Positions 33,167 to 42,528 of a stretch of 64,000 nucleotides of DNA are shown piece by piece. Numbering within the stretch: the stretch's first letter is position 1; each line of letters begins with the position of its first letter. Location of the stretch: the NCBI RefSeq assembly GCF_016785945.1, contig NZ_JAEMEF010000001.1, forward strand, positions 310,001 through 374,000. The letters run 5' to 3'. Position numbers and translations under genes: made by a program. Source of the stretch: Olleya sediminilitoris (GTDB taxonomy: Bacteria; Bacteroidota; Bacteroidia; Flavobacteriales; Flavobacteriaceae). Under the pieces are notes generated by a model that saw nothing but the letters and a program-made list of their open reading frames with translations, was not told the origin of the DNA and did not search any database.

Positions 33167-33529
33167 ATGCGTTTAACATTTAATAAACACGAAAAACTTA
33201 AAAGCCAAAAGGCAATCGAGCAATTATTTGCCGAAGGTCAATCGGTTTCGGCATATCCTTTGCGATTAGTGTATAAGAAAAATGAACATGGTTTAAAGGT
33301 TGGTGTTTCGGCTAGTAAACGAAACTTTAAAAAAGCTGTGGACAGAATTCGTGTAAAACGACTACTAAGAGAAGCTTACAGACTTAATAAAAGTATGTTA
33401 ATAGACCATAAAATTGACAATTACACGTTAATGATTTTATATATTAGTAAAGAAATACCTGATTTTAAGCTGGTTGATACTAAAATGAAAAAATTATTAT
33501 CTAAACTAAAAGACCAATTACCTAATTAG
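33167..33529 (+). CDS. rnpA: Ribonuclease P protein component
   Basis: 120 aa, normal length. Small basic protein with the start FNKHEKLKSQKAIEQLF and the RNR-type signature KRNFKKAVDRIRVKRLLREAYR. It binds RNase P RNA for tRNA 5' maturation. The gene follows the S24 repressor by 11 nt and precedes an S41 protease. The usual rpmH neighbour is absent. Confidence 0.96.
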   Translation: MRLTFNKHEKLKSQKAIEQLFAEGQSVSAYPLRLVYKKNEHGLKVGVSASKRNFKKAVDRIRVKRLLREAYRLNKSMLIDHKIDNYTLMILYISKEIPDFKLVDTKMKKLLSKLKDQLPN

Positions 33530-33546
33530 TAAAGCAAAATATTATA

Positions 33547-35181
33547 ATGAAACACCTATTTAAAAAACGTATTTTAATTCCAATTTTTGCTGCAGTAATA
33601 CTATTTACAGGATCAGCTTTTAATAACAATTTTTTTGAAATTGCTAAACAAATAGAAATATTCACAACTCTTTTTAAAGAGTTAAATATGAACTATGTAG
33701 ACGATACAAATCCTGCAGATTTAATGGATAATGCCATTAAAAATATGCTAAACGATTTGGATCCATATACCAAGTTTTATAACGAGCAAGATGTAGAAGC
33801 AGAGCGTATTAGACGTACTGGAGATTACACTGGTGTTGGTGCACGTATCAGAACTTTAAAAGATAAACTTGTAGTTATAGAGCCTTATAAAGACTATCCT
33901 GCAGACAAAGCTGGTTTAAAAGCAGGAGACCAAATTATTGCTGTTAATGGTGTAAATGTAGCTGGTTATGATGGTGATGCTTCAAACTTATTAAAAGGAG
34001 CTTCAAACTCTAAATTAGAAGTTACTTACACACGCCAAGGAGATACTAAAAATACAACGCTAACACGATCAGAAATAGAGATAAATGCAGTACCTCATTT
34101 TTCTATGGTTAATGAGCAAACTGGATATATAGTTTTACAAAAGTTTAATGCAAAAGCATCGTCTCAAACAGCTTATGCTTTAAAAGATTTAAAAGCTCAA
34201 GGTGCAAAGCAAATTATTTTAGATTTAAGAGGTAATCCTGGTGGATTACTTAACGAAGCTGTAAATGTTGTTAACCTATTTGTACCAAAAGGTCAACTGG
34301 TAGTAACCACAAAATCTAAAGTTAAAAAATACAATCAAACTTACTATACTAAAAAAGAACCAATAGATACAGATATACCTGTTGTTGTTTTAATTAATGG
34401 TCGTAGTGCATCAGCCTCAGAGATTGTCTCTGGTACATTACAAGATTTAGATCGTGCAGTCATAGTAGGTTCTAGAAGCTTTGGTAAAGGTTTAGTGCAG
34501 CGTCCAAAAAAACTAACCTATGGTACACAATTAAAGGTGACTATATCTAGATATTACACACCTTCTGGTCGTTGTATTCAAGCATTAGATTACTGGAATA
34601 GAGATAATAACGGAAATGCAGTACGTGTTAAACAAGAAAATTATAACGTATTTAAAACTAAAAATGGTCGAAAAGTTTTTGATGGAGGTGGCGTTTTTCC
34701 TGATGAAGCAATAGAAGTGACTAAAAATACAGCTATAACAGATGCTATTTTAGGTAGTCAAAGCATATTTGATTTTGCAACAAAATATTACTACACTCAT
34801 AAAATTTCAGATATTAATACATTTAAACTAAAAGACTCAGATTTTAACGCCTTTAAAAGCTATTTAAACACTTCTGGTTTTAAGTTTGAAACAGAAACTG
34901 AGAAAGCACTTAAAAAGGCTTTAGAAGTCTCTAAAACCGAAAATTTAGACGACGATATTAACAAAGACTACCAAACTTTAATTACAAATTTAGACAACTC
35001 CAAAGCTAAAGCTGTTCAGGATAATAAATCACAATTAATTAATTTATTAACTGATGAAATTGTTAAACGCTATGTTTACAGAGAAGGTCTTTATGAGTAT
35101 TATAAAATACACAACGAAGAAATTAAAACAGCTACTGAGATTTTATCAAACCTATCTAAATACAACAGATATTTAAATTAA
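33547..35181 (+). CDS. S41 family C-terminal processing peptidase (CtpA/Prc-like)
   Basis: 544 aa with an N-terminal signal or anchor (ILIPIFAAVILFTGSAF). A PDZ domain (about 95-170, GARIRTLKDKLVVIEPY, PADKAGLKAGDQIIAVNG) is followed by the S41 core: catalytic Ser in NGRSASASEIVSG (about 294) and Lys in SRSFGKGLVQ (about 317). The extra C-terminal helical region is usual in flavobacterial members. It processes or degrades periplasmic proteins. The gene is 17 nt from rnpA, so probably one operon. Confidence 0.93.
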   Translation: MKHLFKKRILIPIFAAVILFTGSAFNNNFFEIAKQIEIFTTLFKELNMNYVDDTNPADLMDNAIKNMLNDLDPYTKFYNEQDVEAERIRRTGDYTGVGARIRTLKDKLVVIEPYKDYPADKAGLKAGDQIIAVNGVNVAGYDGDASNLLKGASNSKLEVTYTRQGDTKNTTLTRSEIEINAVPHFSMVNEQTGYIVLQKFNAKASSQTAYALKDLKAQGAKQIILDLRGNPGGLLNEAVNVVNLFVPKGQLVVTTKSKVKKYNQTYYTKKEPIDTDIPVVVLINGRSASASEIVSGTLQDLDRAVIVGSRSFGKGLVQRPKKLTYGTQLKVTISRYYTPSGRCIQALDYWNRDNNGNAVRVKQENYNVFKTKNGRKVFDGGGVFPDEAIEVTKNTAITDAILGSQSIFDFATKYYYTHKISDINTFKLKDSDFNAFKSYLNTSGFKFETETEKALKKALEVSKTENLDDDINKDYQTLITNLDNSKAKAVQDNKSQLINLLTDEIVKRYVYREGLYEYYKIHNEEIKTATEILSNLSKYNRYLN

Positions 35182-35227
35182 ATAGCTATAAATAAAGCTT
35201 TGGTATATTTAATGCTAGATTAAAGTT

Positions 35228-36106
35228 ATGAAGCACTTTTTATTATTTTTATTATTAAGTACAACATTTGTTTTTTCGCAAAGCGAATTAACACATGATG
35301 TGTATTTTAACACAGACGAATACGATGTACCCTTAACAGAAGAAAACCGTATATTATTATTTATTTCTAACCTAGATAGTATTCCTATTCAAAAAATATC
35401 TATCTATGGTTTTACAGATGATAGAGGTAGCAACGACTATAATTTAGAGCTTTCTCAAAACAGAGCCAATACCATAAAACAATTATTTTCTGGCTACGGA
35501 ATAGACGAAAATCTTATTACTAATGTCAATGGTAAAGGTGAAATTTTATTAAAAGTTTTAAATGAAAATGAGGTTCATAAAATAAGAGGCTTAAATCGTA
35601 AAGTTGAAATTATTGTCACACCATTACAACCTGAAGTTATTAAAGAAACTCCGGTAATTACTCAAGAAGAAGTTATTGAAGATAAACCAATAAATAAAGG
35701 TCCTAAAACGACTAAAGATATAGCTGAAGGCACTATAAAAAAAGGAGATAAGATTACCTTAGATAAAATTTACTTCAAGACAAGTTATAGTTATGTAACG
35801 TCAGAATCTAAAAAGACTTTAGAAAAACTAGCTAAAATAATGCTAGAAAAAAAGAACATTTACTTTACCATTCAAGGTCATGTCTGTTGTACACAAATGA
35901 GTCGTGATGCTATTGATAAAAAGACGAAAAAAAGAAACTTATCTGTAGCTAGAGCAAAATATATCTATGACTATTTAGCAAGAAAAGGTGTAGATAAAAA
36001 ACGAATGAAATACGTTGGTATGCGTCGTAAATTTCCGTTAGGAGGTGCTCCAGAATTAGATAGACGTGTAGAAATTTTAATTACTTATGTTGGCCAAGCT
36101 GACTAA
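35228..36106 (+). CDS. OmpA family protein with two OmpA-like domains
   Basis: 292 aa with a signal peptide (LLFLLLSTTFVFSQ). Domain 1 (about 20-135) has FTDDRGSNDYNLELSQNRA, the peptidoglycan-binding NX2LSX2RAX pattern. After a Pro/Glu/Thr linker, domain 2 (about 170-290) has the same fold with GHVCCTQMS, LSVARAKYIYDYL and ELDRRVEIL. It probably ties the outer membrane to peptidoglycan. Two domains in one small protein with no barrel are unusual but not unique. Confidence 0.88.
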   Translation: MKHFLLFLLLSTTFVFSQSELTHDVYFNTDEYDVPLTEENRILLFISNLDSIPIQKISIYGFTDDRGSNDYNLELSQNRANTIKQLFSGYGIDENLITNVNGKGEILLKVLNENEVHKIRGLNRKVEIIVTPLQPEVIKETPVITQEEVIEDKPINKGPKTTKDIAEGTIKKGDKITLDKIYFKTSYSYVTSESKKTLEKLAKIMLEKKNIYFTIQGHVCCTQMSRDAIDKKTKKRNLSVARAKYIYDYLARKGVDKKRMKYVGMRRKFPLGGAPELDRRVEILITYVGQAD

Positions 36107-36128
36107 AAAATAGTAATGTTAACAAACT

Positions 36129-36158
36129 AAAAAGTGACTTATTAAAGTCACTTTTTTT
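36129..36158 (+). terminator. Terminator after the OmpA-like gene
   Basis: AAAAAGTGACTTATTAAAGTCACTTTTTTT. Confidence 0.9.
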
Positions 36159-36307
36159 ATACTCACACACTATTTTTAAAACATTAGATACTACTTGTTT
36201 ATAGCTTAATTATAGCGTAAGAAATTACATATTACTTAATATAAAACCATTAAACCTATAATTAGTGATTTTGGACTAATAATTTATATAAAATATTAAG
36301 TACATCG

Positions 36308-36440
36308 TATGTTTGCGCTTGATTTTAAAAATCACCAAAATTTACAAATTATCATTTTTTAAAAATATATTTCTAAGTAAGGTTATTTTAGTTGTTTAAC
36401 CTTCTTATTAAAAACCGCTTCGTGCCGAAGCGGTTTTTAT
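36308..36440 (+). ncRNA. Possible small RNA
   Basis: TATGTTTG at 36308-36315 fits the -7 consensus. About 100 nt later a hairpin AAGGTTA...TTTAACCTT (36378-36402) is followed by a strong terminator ACCGCTTCGTGCCGAAGCGGT with T5. No coding frame spans it. No good -33 box is seen, and the terminator may simply serve the convergent GNAT gene. Confidence 0.25.
36409..36440. terminator. Terminator downstream of the GNAT gene
   Basis: AAAAACCGCTTCGTGCCGAAGCGGTTTTT, GC-rich stem, usable on both strands. Confidence 0.9.
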
Positions 36441-36886
36441 TTTTTATCATATATCATAGCTATATGTGGTATACCATCTTCTAAGTATTGTTCACCTATT
36501 TCAAAAAACTGTAAATTATTATAAAAGCGTTTTAAATAACACTGTGCAGATATTTTTATTTTTGTGGTATTATAATACTCTTTTATAGCATTAATAGATG
36601 CTGTCATGATATCATAACCATATTTATGCTGTCTTTGAGAGTTATCAACAACGACACGTCCTATACTTGAAAACTCAAAATAATCTCCTGGTTTAAATAT
36701 ACGTGTGTAAGCCACTATTTTTTGATCTTTAATACCTAAAACATGTAACGCCTTTTTATCTTTTCCATCAAGATCCTGATAGACACAGTCTTGCTCTACA
36801 ACAAAGACTTGACTGCGTAATTGTAATAAATTATAAAGTTCTGTAGTTGTTAATTGGTCAAACGTTTTAGTAGTAATATGTATCAT
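36437..36886 (-). CDS. GNAT acetyltransferase, ElaA family
   Basis: 149 aa. The start LTTTELYNLLQLRSQVFVVEQDCVYQDLDGKD (in parts) is the ElaA signature. The acetyl-CoA loop is the degenerate VVDNSQRQHKYGYDIM. Substrate unknown. It starts 23 nt after the CDF transporter stop, so it is the third gene of an rpiB-CDF-GNAT operon. Confidence 0.88.
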   Translation of the reverse strand: MIHITTKTFDQLTTTELYNLLQLRSQVFVVEQDCVYQDLDGKDKKALHVLGIKDQKIVAYTRIFKPGDYFEFSSIGRVVVDNSQRQHKYGYDIMTASINAIKEYYNTTKIKISAQCYLKRFYNNLQFFEIGEQYLEDGIPHIAMIYDKK

Positions 36887-36909
36887 TAATAATTATGTAT
36901 AGTTTTTTT

Positions 36910-37827
36910 TTAATCTTGTACAATGATGTCTTTAGGATCATCTTTACCAAATTCTGGTTGGATATTAACATGGTTAATTTTAAACTTTTTAAGTAATAAA
37001 ACTTCAACGTCTTGAAGAATAGCATCAAATTGGGTTAAAGTAATGTTTTTGTTAAAATCAATATGTGCTTCTAAGTGGATTTCGTTTTCATTTAATTGCC
37101 AAACATGTATATGATGTACGCTTTTAATTTCCGCGAAAGCGTTAATTTGCTTTACAATTTGATCTACAGGTATTGTGTCTGGTGTAAATAACATCAGGAC
37201 TTTTGTAGATTGTTTTAATAAATCAAATCCCATCCAAATTAGGTAGATAGCTATAGCTAAGGTTAGTAAACTATCTACCCAATATATTTGATAAAATTGC
37301 ATTAGTACACCTCCAACAAGTACAGCAACACTTGCTAACATATCTGTTAATAAGTGTAAATATGCACTACGCATATTCATGTTGGCCTGGCTATCTTTTT
37401 TTAATAATAATACGCTAAAACCATTAGCTAAAATACCTAATAAAGCTAACCAAATAACTAAGTTACTTTGTATTGGTTCTGGATGTTGTATACGTTTTAC
37501 AGCTTCTATTATTAATAAAATAGCAACTATTATTAGGGTAGCAGAATTTATGAATGCTGCCAAAATTTCGGCACGTTTAAATCCAAATGTACGTTGTAAT
37601 GAGGCTTCTTTTTTAGATAACCTGTTAGCAATGTAACTAACAATTAAAGAGACAACATCACTAAAATTATGTAATGCATCACTTAATAAGGCTAAACTAC
37701 CAGAAATTAGTCCTCCAATAACCTGTGATACAGTTATAAGTATGTTTAAAAATATGGATATAATTAAATTACGTCCTTTTAAATCTTTTACACTGTGTGT
37801 GTGGTTATGTGAGTGACTACGACTCAT
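36910..37827 (-). CDS. Cation diffusion facilitator (CzcD/ZitB-type metal exporter)
   Basis: 305 aa. His-rich N-terminus (SRSHSHNHTHS), six transmembrane segments, and the conserved metal-site helices DALHNFSDVVSLI and HLLTDMLASVAV (HxxxD). The C-terminal cytoplasmic metal-binding domain begins about residue 215 (SVHHIHVWQLNENEIHLEAH). It exports Zn2+ or related ions by proton exchange. Only 3 nt separate it from rpiB upstream. Confidence 0.95.
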   Translation of the reverse strand: MSRSHSHNHTHSVKDLKGRNLIISIFLNILITVSQVIGGLISGSLALLSDALHNFSDVVSLIVSYIANRLSKKEASLQRTFGFKRAEILAAFINSATLIIVAILLIIEAVKRIQHPEPIQSNLVIWLALLGILANGFSVLLLKKDSQANMNMRSAYLHLLTDMLASVAVLVGGVLMQFYQIYWVDSLLTLAIAIYLIWMGFDLLKQSTKVLMLFTPDTIPVDQIVKQINAFAEIKSVHHIHVWQLNENEIHLEAHIDFNKNITLTQFDAILQDVEVLLLKKFKINHVNIQPEFGKDDPKDIIVQD

Positions 37828-37830
37828 TTA

Positions 37831-38265
37831 TTAACAATTTACTGGTATTTTATCGACACGATTTTGATGACGTCCTCCTTCAAACTTAGTCTCTAAAAAC
37901 GTATCTACCATTGCAATAGCTTGCTGTACAGCTGTATATCGTGCTGGAATACATATAATGTTGGCATTATTATGCTGTCTTGTTAACTCTGTAATCTCTT
38001 TAGTCCAGCAAATTCCTGCTCTTATTTTTTGATGTTTATTGGCTGTCATAGCTACACCATTTGCACTACCGCAAATTAAAATTCCAAATTCGGCTTTATT
38101 GTTTGCTACATCATCTGCTACTGGATGTACAAAATCTGGATAGTCAACACTATCGTTTGCATCTGTCCCATAGTTATTAACAATGTAACCTTTTGATTTT
38201 AAATGTTTAAGGATTTCAAATTTATAATCTGTTCCTGCGTGATCATTACCTATTGCTATTGTCAT
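37831..38265 (-). CDS. rpiB: Ribose-5-phosphate isomerase B
   Basis: 144 aa. IAIGNDHAGTDYKFEI at the start, VNNYGTD, DYPDFVHPVA and the phosphate/anomer loop ILICGSANGVAMTANK with the catalytic Cys. Interconverts ribulose-5-phosphate and ribose-5-phosphate. First gene of the minus-strand operon. It faces away from rnr across a 700-bp gap. Confidence 0.96.
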   Translation of the reverse strand: MTIAIGNDHAGTDYKFEILKHLKSKGYIVNNYGTDANDSVDYPDFVHPVADDVANNKAEFGILICGSANGVAMTANKHQKIRAGICWTKEITELTRQHNNANIICIPARYTAVQQAIAMVDTFLETKFEGGRHQNRVDKIPVNC

Positions 38266-38968
38266 AGTAGTTGTGTTGTTATTTAAGTTTTCAAAGTTAA
38301 TAATTGATTACAAGTAATAATAAGTAATAGGTATTAACTTATTGATAAAACGTAGTTTTGTGTAAACATCATAAAATCAACGGTTTTTTTGTAATTGTTA
38401 ACTACTATGTGTTTATATCTTGATTACTTGTTAATATCTCTTGATTGTTTTTGAAAACTTTTATTAGGATAAGTCATAAAATTTTACAATCCCTAACATT
38501 TAATTAACATGCAAATAAGTTAACCTTAATTTTTTGTAAAGTTATTAGCACTAAATTGTCAATTTTTAACTGTTATTTTTTTTATAGTTATTAATAATTA
38601 ACCGTTAATACTTGTTACTAACAATTGTTAACAACGTACTTAACTACCTTTAAAATTAAGGGTTTAAATATTTAATAACTTGTTAATAGACTGCTTAAAC
38701 TACACAAACAAATCAAAATCTAAAAAAGTTATACCGTTATTAACAAGCTATAATAAACATCAATTTTTTTTTAAAATTTTAAAAGAAATAAATGATATAT
38801 AGTATATATGTGAATAACTCTAAAATTTAAATTTAATATTAGTTTAATTTTGATTTAATATTAAAAACGTAGCTTTGTATAAACTTAATATCTTCACTTC
38901 TTCTCTATTAAGTTAATAATAACAGAATTTCGATTAACTTTAAGAAATTCAATTAGATTAAAATTTAA
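38266..38968. other. 703-bp gene-free, repeat-rich region upstream of rnr and rpiB
   Basis: Very AT-rich, no credible ORF. CTTGTTAATA occurs at 38427-38436 and 38679-38688 and inverted at 38738-38747. The palindrome TTGTTAACAA is at 38625-38634, with related GTTAACT at 38397. A DnaA-box-like TGTGAATAA is at 38809-38817. It could be a regulatory, partition or replication region. dnaA is not in the window. Confidence 0.5.
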
Positions 38969-41212
38969 ATGACAAAAAAGAAAAAAAGGAAACCGTCACA
39001 TAACAAGATTTCCAACCTTACAAATACAATTCTTAGTATTTTAAAAAAAGAAAGAACTAAAACATTTAACTACAAGCAAATAGCTTCTAAATTAGGAGTT
39101 AACGATGCTAGTAGTCGCAATCAAATAATTAAAAAATTAGCACAGCTTAAAGCTAAAGACGAGATAGAAGAAGTAGATCGTGGTAAGTTTAAAGCAGTTG
39201 TTAACACTGAGTATCATACAGGTATCTTTGATGCTGCACAACGTGGCAACGGTTACGTAATTTGTGATGCTTTTGAAACCGATATTTATATAGCTTCTAA
39301 CAATGTTAATAAAGCATTAGATGGAGATGAAGTAGAATTATACGTTTACAAACGCAGAAAACAAGGTAAACTTGAAGGCGAAATTACCAATATTATTAAA
39401 CGTGCTAAAACAGAGTACGTTGGGACTATTCAAATACATGATAAAAAGAATTTTGCTTTTGTAGTAGTAGATGGTAATAAAATGAAAACTGACATTTTTG
39501 TACCTATTAACAAAACACTAAAAGCCCAAGATGGTGATAAAGTGGTTGTTACAATGTTAGATTGGCCAGATAAAGCAGATTCACCAAACGGAAAAGTAAT
39601 TAAAGTTTTAGGTAAAGCTGGAGAACATAATACCGAAATACACTCTATTTTAGCAGAATACGGTTTACCATACGAGTTTCCTACAGAGGTAGAGGAGTAT
39701 GCTAATAATATTAATTTAAATATTTTACCAGAAGAAATTGCTAAACGTCGCGATATGCGTCAAGATTTAACCTTTACTATCGATCCAAAAGATGCAAAAG
39801 ATTTTGATGATGCTTTATCTTTTACGGTTTTAGATAATGGTTTGTATGAAATCGGTATTCATATTGCAGATGTATCGCATTATTTAAAAGAAGGTACTGT
39901 CCTTGATGACGAGGCTTATGAACGTGCAACCTCTGTGTATTTAGTAGATAGAGTAGTACCAATGTTACCAGAAATTTTATCAAATGGTGCTTGTTCATTA
40001 CGTCCAAACGAAGAAAAATATACCTTTTCAGCAGTTTTTAAAATTAACGATAAAGCCGAAATTAAAGACCAATGGTTTGGTCGTACTGTAACTTACAGTG
40101 ATGCACGTTTTGCTTATGAAGAAGCTCAGGCAATTATTGAAAATAACGTTGCATTTAATAAAGCTGAAATTATTTCTAATCCAGAAAAAATTGATACCAA
40201 TATTCCAACAGAAGTTGCATTGGATGGTACAGCTTATAAAACCACACCAGAAATTGCACAAGCAGTTTTAAAATTAGATCAATTAGCCAAAAAAATGCGA
40301 AGTCAACGTATGCGATCTGGTGCCATTAGTTTTGATAAAGTTGAGGTTAAATTTTCTTTAGATGAAGATGCTAACCCAATAGGAGTACATTTTAAAACCA
40401 GTCAAGATGCAAATAAGCTTATTGAAGAGTTTATGTTACTTGCTAATAAAAAAGTATCAGAGTTTGTATCTAAAATGAAACCACCAAAAACGTTTATCTA
40501 TCGTGTACACGATGAGCCAGACGAAAGTAAACTAGCATCTTTACAAAGCGTTGTATCTAGATTTGGTCACAAATTAGACTTTAAAAGTGGTGGTGATATA
40601 GCTGGTGCTTTAAACAAGTTATTAACAGATGTACAAGGTAAAAAAGAACAAAATTTAGTCGATACTTTAGCAATTAGAACTATGTCTAAAGCTGAGTATA
40701 CTACCAGTAATATAGGTCATTATGGTTTAGCATTTGGAGACTATTCTCATTTTACATCACCAATTAGACGTTATCCAGACGTTATTGCACATAGATTATT
40801 ACAACGCTATTTAGATGGTGAAAAATCGGTCAGTGCAGAAACTTATGAAGAAATCTGTAAGCATTGTAGTAACATGGAGTATTTAGCAACAAAAGCGGAA
40901 CGTGACTCGACTAAATACATGCAAATTAGATTTATGCAAGACCATCAAGACGAAGAGTTTGTTGGTGTTATTTCTGGAGCAACAGATTGGGGAATTTATA
41001 TAGAAATTATCTCTAACAAGTGTGAAGGTATGGTAAGAATAAGAGATGTTAAAGGTGATTATTTTGAGTTTGACCAGGACCAATATGCTATTATTGGACG
41101 TGAAACTAAAATTATGTATCAACTTGGTGATGAGGTTATTGTAAAAGTTAAAAATGCAGATTTAGAAAAGCGTCACCTAGATTTTGAATTGATTGGTAAG
41201 TACCAAGAATAA
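38969..41212 (+). CDS. rnr: Ribonuclease R (3'-5' exoribonuclease)
   Basis: 747 aa. Lys-rich start, winged-helix-like N-domain (TFNYKQIASKLGVNDASSRNQI), two cold-shock domains (about 80-230), then the RNB catalytic domain with DPKDAKDFDDALS holding the metal-binding aspartates, IGIHIADVSHYLKEG and YGLAFGDYSHFTSPIRRYPD. A C-terminal S1 domain (about 655-740, ISGATDWGIYIEI) completes the family order. It degrades structured RNA and helps rRNA and tmRNA quality control. Confidence 0.97.
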   Translation: MTKKKKRKPSHNKISNLTNTILSILKKERTKTFNYKQIASKLGVNDASSRNQIIKKLAQLKAKDEIEEVDRGKFKAVVNTEYHTGIFDAAQRGNGYVICDAFETDIYIASNNVNKALDGDEVELYVYKRRKQGKLEGEITNIIKRAKTEYVGTIQIHDKKNFAFVVVDGNKMKTDIFVPINKTLKAQDGDKVVVTMLDWPDKADSPNGKVIKVLGKAGEHNTEIHSILAEYGLPYEFPTEVEEYANNINLNILPEEIAKRRDMRQDLTFTIDPKDAKDFDDALSFTVLDNGLYEIGIHIADVSHYLKEGTVLDDEAYERATSVYLVDRVVPMLPEILSNGACSLRPNEEKYTFSAVFKINDKAEIKDQWFGRTVTYSDARFAYEEAQAIIENNVAFNKAEIISNPEKIDTNIPTEVALDGTAYKTTPEIAQAVLKLDQLAKKMRSQRMRSGAISFDKVEVKFSLDEDANPIGVHFKTSQDANKLIEEFMLLANKKVSEFVSKMKPPKTFIYRVHDEPDESKLASLQSVVSRFGHKLDFKSGGDIAGALNKLLTDVQGKKEQNLVDTLAIRTMSKAEYTTSNIGHYGLAFGDYSHFTSPIRRYPDVIAHRLLQRYLDGEKSVSAETYEEICKHCSNMEYLATKAERDSTKYMQIRFMQDHQDEEFVGVISGATDWGIYIEIISNKCEGMVRIRDVKGDYFEFDQDQYAIIGRETKIMYQLGDEVIVKVKNADLEKRHLDFELIGKYQE

Positions 41213-41240
41213 CATATTTTATTGTTAATAAGTACAAATT

Positions 41241-41279
41241 AAATGTATCACTAACCCTTTAGTAAGTGGTACATTTTTT
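41241..41279 (+). terminator. Terminator after rnr
   Basis: AAATGTATCACT...AGTGGTACATTT stem (one wobble) followed by T-rich sequence. Confidence 0.75.
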
Positions 41280-41356
41280 ATTTTACAAAACGTTAAATTA
41301 CGTTATAAACAGTAACTTTTTGTTACATTTAACTACTAATAAATAAACTTTAAAAC

Positions 41357-41659
41357 ATGATTTTAACTACAACAAATACTATAGAAGGCTTTAAAATAAT
41401 TGAATATAAAGGCATTATTACAGGTACCTCTTTTGAAATGAAAACTAAATTTTCTTTTAAAACAGAAAAAAACAAAGACATAACAAAAGATGTTATTAAC
41501 GAAGCTAAAGAACACGCTTTTCAAGAGTTACAAACAAATGCTAGTAATTTAAATGCTAATGCTGTAGTTGGTATTAGTGTAGATATGGAAACCGTTAATG
41601 GCTCTTATTTTTTTGTATCAGTTACAGGTACAGCAGTTTCAGTAGCTTCAGATAAATAA
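41357..41659 (+). CDS. YbjQ/UPF0145 family protein
   Basis: 100 aa, normal for the family. MILTTTNTIEGFKIIEYKGIITG is the usual first strand, and NLNANAVVGISVDMETVN the conserved second half. The fold forms a pentameric ring; a heavy-metal role has been proposed but is unproven. It is upstream of the GIN-domain gene with a 63-nt gap. Confidence 0.92.
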   Translation: MILTTTNTIEGFKIIEYKGIITGTSFEMKTKFSFKTEKNKDITKDVINEAKEHAFQELQTNASNLNANAVVGISVDMETVNGSYFFVSVTGTAVSVASDK

Positions 41660-41722
41660 TTTTTTAAAACTGTAACAATTCAAAAAAAGCAAGCTCTTTA
41701 TAGAAACAAAACCTTTCTAAAA

Positions 41723-42403
41723 ATGAAAAATTTATTACTTGCTGTATTCTTTTTAACAACTACTTTTTTAGTAGCTCAGAATGTAAAAGACAAAAATGTT
41801 GGAGATTTTAATGAAGTTAAAGTTTTTGATTTAATAAAAGTAAGCTTAGTTAAATCAACCGAAAATAAAGTTATGATTACTGGTGAAGATGTTGATGATG
41901 TTGAGATTATAATCAAAAATAATACACTTAAAGTACGCATGAAAATAGATCGTAGTTTTGATGGAACTAAAACTTTTGTAGCTGTACACTACACAGATTT
42001 AAAAGTTATTGATGCTAATGAAGGTGCTAAAATTGTAGGTAACGAGCTGATTGAACAAGACACTATCGAGTTACGTGCACAAGAAGGCGCATCTATTATT
42101 GCTGGTTTAGACGTCGATACAGTTAATGTAAGAGCTGTTTCTGGCGGAATTATAGAAACTAGAGGTAAAGCCTACACTCAAAATATAACGCTTAATACAG
42201 GAGGTATTTACGAAGGTCGTGATTTTGAAACCAAAAATACTAATGTAAAAGTAAGAGCTGCTGGTGAAGCAGAAGTTAAAGCAAGTGGTGTTGTAGATGC
42301 ACGTATTACAGCTGGTGGAAATATTGATATTTATGGTAACCCAAAAACAGTTACTAAAAAACAAACCTTTGGTGGACGTATTGTTGTTAAAAATCAAGAA
42401 TAA
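41723..42403 (+). CDS. GIN domain (DUF2807) secreted protein
   Basis: 226 aa with a signal peptide (LLLAVFFLTTTFLVAQ). The body is a parallel beta-helix-like pattern of short strands (VGDFNEVKVFDLIKVSL, GAKIVGNELIEQDTIEL, SGGIIETRGKA) of the GIN/auto-transporter adhesin head family common in Bacteroidetes. Location is periplasm or cell surface. Function unknown. Confidence 0.88.
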   Translation: MKNLLLAVFFLTTTFLVAQNVKDKNVGDFNEVKVFDLIKVSLVKSTENKVMITGEDVDDVEIIIKNNTLKVRMKIDRSFDGTKTFVAVHYTDLKVIDANEGAKIVGNELIEQDTIELRAQEGASIIAGLDVDTVNVRAVSGGIIETRGKAYTQNITLNTGGIYEGRDFETKNTNVKVRAAGEAEVKASGVVDARITAGGNIDIYGNPKTVTKKQTFGGRIVVKNQE

Positions 42404-42425
42404 AAATATACTTAAAATAGATAAT

Positions 42426-42456
42426 AAAGGCTTCAATTTAAATTGAAGCTTTTTTA
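42426..42456 (+). terminator. Terminator after the GIN-domain gene
   Basis: AAAGGCTTCAATTTAAATTGAAGCTTTTTT perfect stem. Confidence 0.9.
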
Positions 42457-42528
42457 TTTTGTAGCTATTGTATTATGTCTTAACTAAATTATTTCTTTAC
42501 TTTGTATTTAACGCATTTAAACATCCCA

